Source: SHZL01 sp963784425 (GTDB lineage: Bacteria; Pseudomonadota; Gammaproteobacteria; Xanthomonadales; SZUA-36). Taken from it: DNA of 64,000 nt. Each line of letters begins with the position of its first letter. The stretch's first letter is position 1. A program made the position numbers and the translations under genes. Below, in pieces: positions 61,493 through 64,000 of the stretch. The notes beneath the pieces are model-generated. The model searched no databases. It had not been told where the DNA came from and saw nothing but the letters and a program-made list of their open reading frames with translations. The stretch covers positions 868,001 to 932,000 of the forward strand of contig CAWARM010000011.1 of NCBI GenBank assembly GCA_963784425.1. Direction: 5' to 3'.

Positions 61493-61506
61493 TTGATCTG
61501 CATCAA
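61493..61506 (+). promoter_or_regulatory. Consensus FNR box upstream of nsrR
   Basis: TTGAT-CTGC-ATCAA matches the FNR/ANR consensus fully. A weak -10 (TAGCCT, 61529-61534) lies at the same 22-base distance as in the nirS and receptor promoters. Confidence 0.75.
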
Positions 61507-61569
61507 GCGCAAGGGGCAATGCAGTGTTTAGCCTAGTGCCACCGTTATTCATCTAATGGCGATAAACCA

Positions 61570-62001
61570 ATGAAGTTGACCCGATTCACAGACTATGCCC
61601 TGCGCGTGCTGATTTTCGTCGGCGTTCGCGGTGGCGATCGCGTGACCATCCGGGAAATTTCAGAGGCCTATGACATTTCCCGCAATCACCTGATGAAGGT
61701 GGTCAGCGACCTCGTGCGCATGGGTTACCTGGATGCACGGCGGGGGCCGGGGGGCGGAATCAGCCTGGCACGCCCGGCCAGTGAGATTGGCGTTGCCAAG
61801 GTGATTTGCGACATGGAAGAAGACATGCACCTCGTCGCTTGCTTCACTGGTGAAGGAAAGTGTGTCATCCAGCCGGTCTGCCGCCTGAAGGATGCATTGA
61901 CCCAGGCCCTGGCTGCCTATATCGGCACCCTGGAAGCTTATACCCTGCAGGACTTGCTCGAACCAAAAAAAGCACTCACCCGCTTACTGCTCATTTCCTG
62001 A
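61570..62001 (+). CDS. nsrR: Rrf2-family nitric oxide sensor NsrR
   Basis: Iron-sulfur repressor inactivated by nitric oxide, 143 aa. The winged-helix domain reads MKLTRFTDYALRVLIFVGVRGGDRVTIREISEAYDISRNHLMKVV, followed by LDARRGPGGGISLARPASEIGV. The cluster cysteines Cys91, Cys98 and Cys104 (CFTGEGKCVIQPVC) match the three-cysteine NsrR pattern and differ from the IscR spacing. It is convergent with the FTR1 gene and divergent from the TonB receptor. Its own promoter has a consensus FNR box. Confidence 0.92.
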   Translation: MKLTRFTDYALRVLIFVGVRGGDRVTIREISEAYDISRNHLMKVVSDLVRMGYLDARRGPGGGISLARPASEIGVAKVICDMEEDMHLVACFTGEGKCVIQPVCRLKDALTQALAAYIGTLEAYTLQDLLEPKKALTRLLLIS

Positions 62002-62044
62002 AAACCAGCGCAAAGCCGCAGTCCGGCAAGGATGCGCGTGAGCT

Positions 62045-63577
62045 TCAGTACAACTCAGCTTCTACCAGGAAACGAACCGCGACGTCCGGCGTAGAGTGGG
62101 TCAGGCCGGCAAGAATCCTGCCTGCCAGGCGAACATCGACGGCCCGTCCCCCATCCGGATTTGCCCCAGCAAGGCGGGACCGATCTGCAATTCGTCTTCG
62201 GACCAATACAGTTCGACGCCAGGCTCGAAGGCCGGGCTGATGCGCCGCTGCAGGCGCGTGGCGAATTCCCATTCGACTCCTTCGTTCCCGCTCAAGGGCG
62301 ACCGCAAGGATCAGGTTGCTGGTCCAAACTTGACGACCGAACTCCGTTTGCACCAGGGGGCCGAATTCGAACTTGTCTGCGGCATCGTCTTCCAGCGCGT
62401 GGGAGTATTCCAGCAGCACGCCCCAGTCGAATGCATATTCCCCTTGCTCGGTGAGCTGGATGATGTTCTCCCACTCCACCGCTTCCAGCTTGCCACCCTC
62501 CTGACCAGATTGTTCATATTCCAGCACGGCCTCAGTGAACCAGTGCGGAGTGAATCCATGTCCAATATCAAGCTTGTAGGTACCCGAGCCATCCACTTCA
62601 TCGTTATCGTTGGCATCATCGTCAAAATTGTAATGCCCGCGGAATTCAAGCTCGGTTTCACCGAAGTCGACAATGGGCGAGTAAATCTTGTGACTTGCCG
62701 ACGCCTGGCTGGAATGCAGCACGCCAAAGCCGGCAAACACAAATGTAGCAAGGGCCAGGGCCATGCGAGGATGGCCCTTGCTCTTGCGGGGCAGCGCCAT
62801 CAGGCTCCAGATCAGAATAAAGGTAGAAACCCAGAAGACGATTTGCATGCCGCTGGGACGGGCGGTATAGCCCAGCAAGGAATGCAGCAGCCGGCCCATT
62901 ACGCTGCCATCAGTGAGCAGCGCGTTGCTGTCCCAAATCGGTTCCTGCAAAGCGGGAATGTACCCTGCCTGCACCAGGAATCCTGCCGCCTGCGCAGCCA
63001 GGCCGGCGGCCAAAACAAGAATCAGACCGCTGGTAGCAGTGAACAGGTGACGCACGGGAATGCGCATTAACCCGAGGTAGAGCAGCACTCCGAACAGGGC
63101 GCCGGCAGCAAGACCCGCGGCAGCCCCAGCAAGCACCTGTGTGGCTTGGGTGTCGCCGGCCATGATGCCGGTAAGAAACAGCACGACTTCAGAGCCCTCC
63201 CGCAGCACGGCCAGGCCCACCACGATGGCAAGCGCGCTCATGTGCCGTTCACCTTCATGCACCGCCCTGCCGACGTGATTGACCTGCGCGGAGAGCTCGC
63301 GGCCGTGACTGGCCATCCAGATGTTGTGCCAGCCCAGCATCACGCATGCGGCCAGCAAGACACAGGCATTGAACAATTCCTGCCCCGTGCCTTCGGCCAT
63401 CTCGGAAATCTGCTGCGCGAACAACGCGACCACGATCGCTCCGGCGATACCCGCCAGCACACCCAGGTTCACCCACAAACCGCGATGCCGGAGCCCGCGG
63501 GTTGCGGTCAGGACAATGCTGATAATAAGAGCCGCTTCCAGGCTTTCGCGAAACAGGATAATTGCCGAGGCAAACAT
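62045..63577 (-). CDS. FTR1-family metal permease fused to a periplasmic domain, with two compensating frameshifts
   Basis: Residues 1-260 form an EfeU/FTR1-type ferrous-iron permease with seven membrane segments and REXXE motifs FRESLEAAL and LREGSEVVLF. At Met272 (62764) a second unit begins that looks like a signal peptide (ALALATFVFAGFGVLHSSQASA-S), followed by a beta-rich exported domain starting SHKIYSPIVDFGETELEFRGHY. Near 62283-62290 the reading shifts: the plausible continuation GVEWEFATRLQRRISPAFEPG lies in another frame. A second shift near 62104-62112 returns to the original frame for LTHSTPDVAVRFLVEAELY. The ATG is preceded by AGGAG. It follows the cupredoxin gene by 14 nt. The fused domain may itself reflect a third sequence error that removed a stop. 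Confidence 0.8.
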   Translation of the reverse strand: MFASAIILFRESLEAALIISIVLTATRGLRHRGLWVNLGVLAGIAGAIVVALFAQQISEMAEGTGQELFNACVLLAACVMLGWHNIWMASHGRELSAQVNHVGRAVHEGERHMSALAIVVGLAVLREGSEVVLFLTGIMAGDTQATQVLAGAAAGLAAGALFGVLLYLGLMRIPVRHLFTATSGLILVLAAGLAAQAAGFLVQAGYIPALQEPIWDSNALLTDGSVMGRLLHSLLGYTARPSGMQIVFWVSTFILIWSLMALPRKSKGHPRMALALATFVFAGFGVLHSSQASASHKIYSPIVDFGETELEFRGHYNFDDDANDNDEVDGSGTYKLDIGHGFTPHWFTEAVLEYEQSGQEGGKLEAVEWENIIQLTEQGEYAFDWGVLLEYSHALEDDAADKFEFGPLVQTEFGRQVWTSNLILAVALERERRSRMGIRHAPAAAHQPGLRAWRRTVLVRRRIADRSRLAGANPDGGRAVDVRLAGRILAGLTHSTPDVAVRFLVEAELY

Positions 63578-63591
63578 GCTCTATTCTCCTT

Positions 63592-63955
63592 TCAGGGCGA
63601 CGTGACGACGAGGACGCCTTGTGCAGTAGCCTGGTTGAATTCCCCGAAGAACGGATATTCGCCAGCCTCCAGTGGGCCAACGAACACGGTGGCCTTGCTG
63701 TTGCCCATGATGACTTTCTCCCGATTGAATTCGTAACTTTCAAACTCTTCCGGCGTCGGGTCCTGGTTGTCAACGATCAGCTTGACCTTGACGCCGGCTG
63801 GCACCTCCACCCGAGCCGGGTGGAACTGATGATCCTTGATGATGATGTCGAACACCGGCGATGTCGGCACTGGCCTGGCTGCACGCCAAAGGACCAGCCC
63901 AACAGACACAGGCTCAATAGCCCGGCAGTGACATTGAAAAGATCGTTCTACGCAA
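63592..63955 (-). CDS. Cupredoxin-like metal-uptake partner of FTR1, with two one-base deletions in the signal peptide
   Basis: Periplasmic cupredoxin-fold protein of the EfeO N-domain/P19-associated kind. The clear part reads SPVFDIIIKDHQFHPARVEVPAGVKVKLIV, DNQDPTPEEFESYEFNREKVI, and EAGEYPFFGEFNQATAQG. The in-frame start at 63909 (GTG) lacks a signal peptide. A TTG at 63955, nine bases after GGAGG, begins RRTIFSMSL; the hydrophobic leader LLSLCLLGWSFGV follows in the next frame and ARPVPTSPVFDI in the third. Missing Gs near 63926 and 63883 would join them into a normal exported protein of about 122 aa. It precedes FTR1, with which it should load iron (or copper). Confidence 0.78.
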
Positions 63956-64000
63956 CTGCGTTTACCTCCGTCTGCACTAGTTTCAGCAACAACTGAATGA

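Noticed and set aside
62101..62307. Independent small gene inside the FTR1 fusion
   Set aside because: It fits as the missing middle of the same protein between two compensating indels.
1..64000. tRNA, rRNA, CRISPR array, prophage or complete insertion sequence
   Set aside because: No cloverleaf-like tRNA, rRNA segment, spaced direct repeats, integrase/phage block or transposase was seen. XerD is the chromosomal recombinase.

Overview
The window is chromosomal DNA from a gammaproteobacterium. The evidence is conserved gene neighbourhoods: lptF-lptG divergent from pepA-holC-valS, holD-rimI, ygfB-pepP-ubiH-ubiI, zapA-6S RNA-fau, cysG divergent from cysB, and cysJ-cysI-cysH. A type II secretion operon ordered E-F-G-H-I-J-K-L-M-N-D (the Xanthomonas xps order), a membrane protein resembling the exosortase-H-associated family, and a cytochrome cd1 nitrite reductase suggest an environmental, probably aquatic or sediment lineage. 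A Woeseiales-like origin is only a guess. I saw no rRNA, tRNA, CRISPR array or intact insertion sequence.

Layout. 1-2.8 kb (minus): parvulin isomerase plus an ABC-2 polysaccharide exporter (permease and partial ATPase). 3.0-5.5 kb: a frameshifted secreted protein of unknown function and a small lipoprotein. 5.7-16.5 kb (minus): an eleven-gene type II secretion operon, preceded by the exosortase-associated-like membrane protein and purL (to 21.3 kb). 21.5-33.7 kb: dsbC, xerD, an RDD protein, lptG/lptF, pepA-holC-valS, then rimI-holD-pssA convergent to them, and a DUF4124 protein. 33.7-38.7 kb: proS, a small membrane protein with trpS, a START-like secreted protein and oxyR. 38.7-46.8 kb: assimilatory sulfur genes (cysK, cysG, cysB, cysH, cysI, cysJ). 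46.9-54.1 kb: ubiI, ubiH, pepP, ygfB, a ZapB-like coiled coil, zapA, 6S RNA, fau, an EVE-domain protein and rpiA. 54.1-64.0 kb: a nitrite/NO and metal module made of a TlpA-like lipoprotein, an outer-membrane barrel, a NirS with an extra cytochrome c domain, a TonB receptor, nsrR, an FTR1 permease fused to a periplasmic domain, and a cupredoxin.

The 54-64 kb module is the most interesting part. nirS and the TonB receptor gene each carry a nearly identical FNR/DNR-type palindrome, and in both the gap to a plausible -10 box is exactly 22 nt, which places the site at about -41.5. nsrR carries a perfect TTGAT-N4-ATCAA box with the same geometry. This points to one anaerobic/NO regulon that couples nitrite reduction to uptake of iron or heme.

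Two sequence-level patterns cut across the window. First, several genes (the secreted protein, ubiH, rpiA, the FTR1 fusion twice, the cupredoxin twice) look interrupted by single-base insertions or deletions. Because some are core genes, uncorrected sequencing or assembly errors are more likely than gene decay. Second, a dispersed short palindrome with core CTCTGATTTATTCAGAG occurs at three places, two directly after stop codons. One copy belongs to a cluster of five stacked hairpins upstream of trpS.
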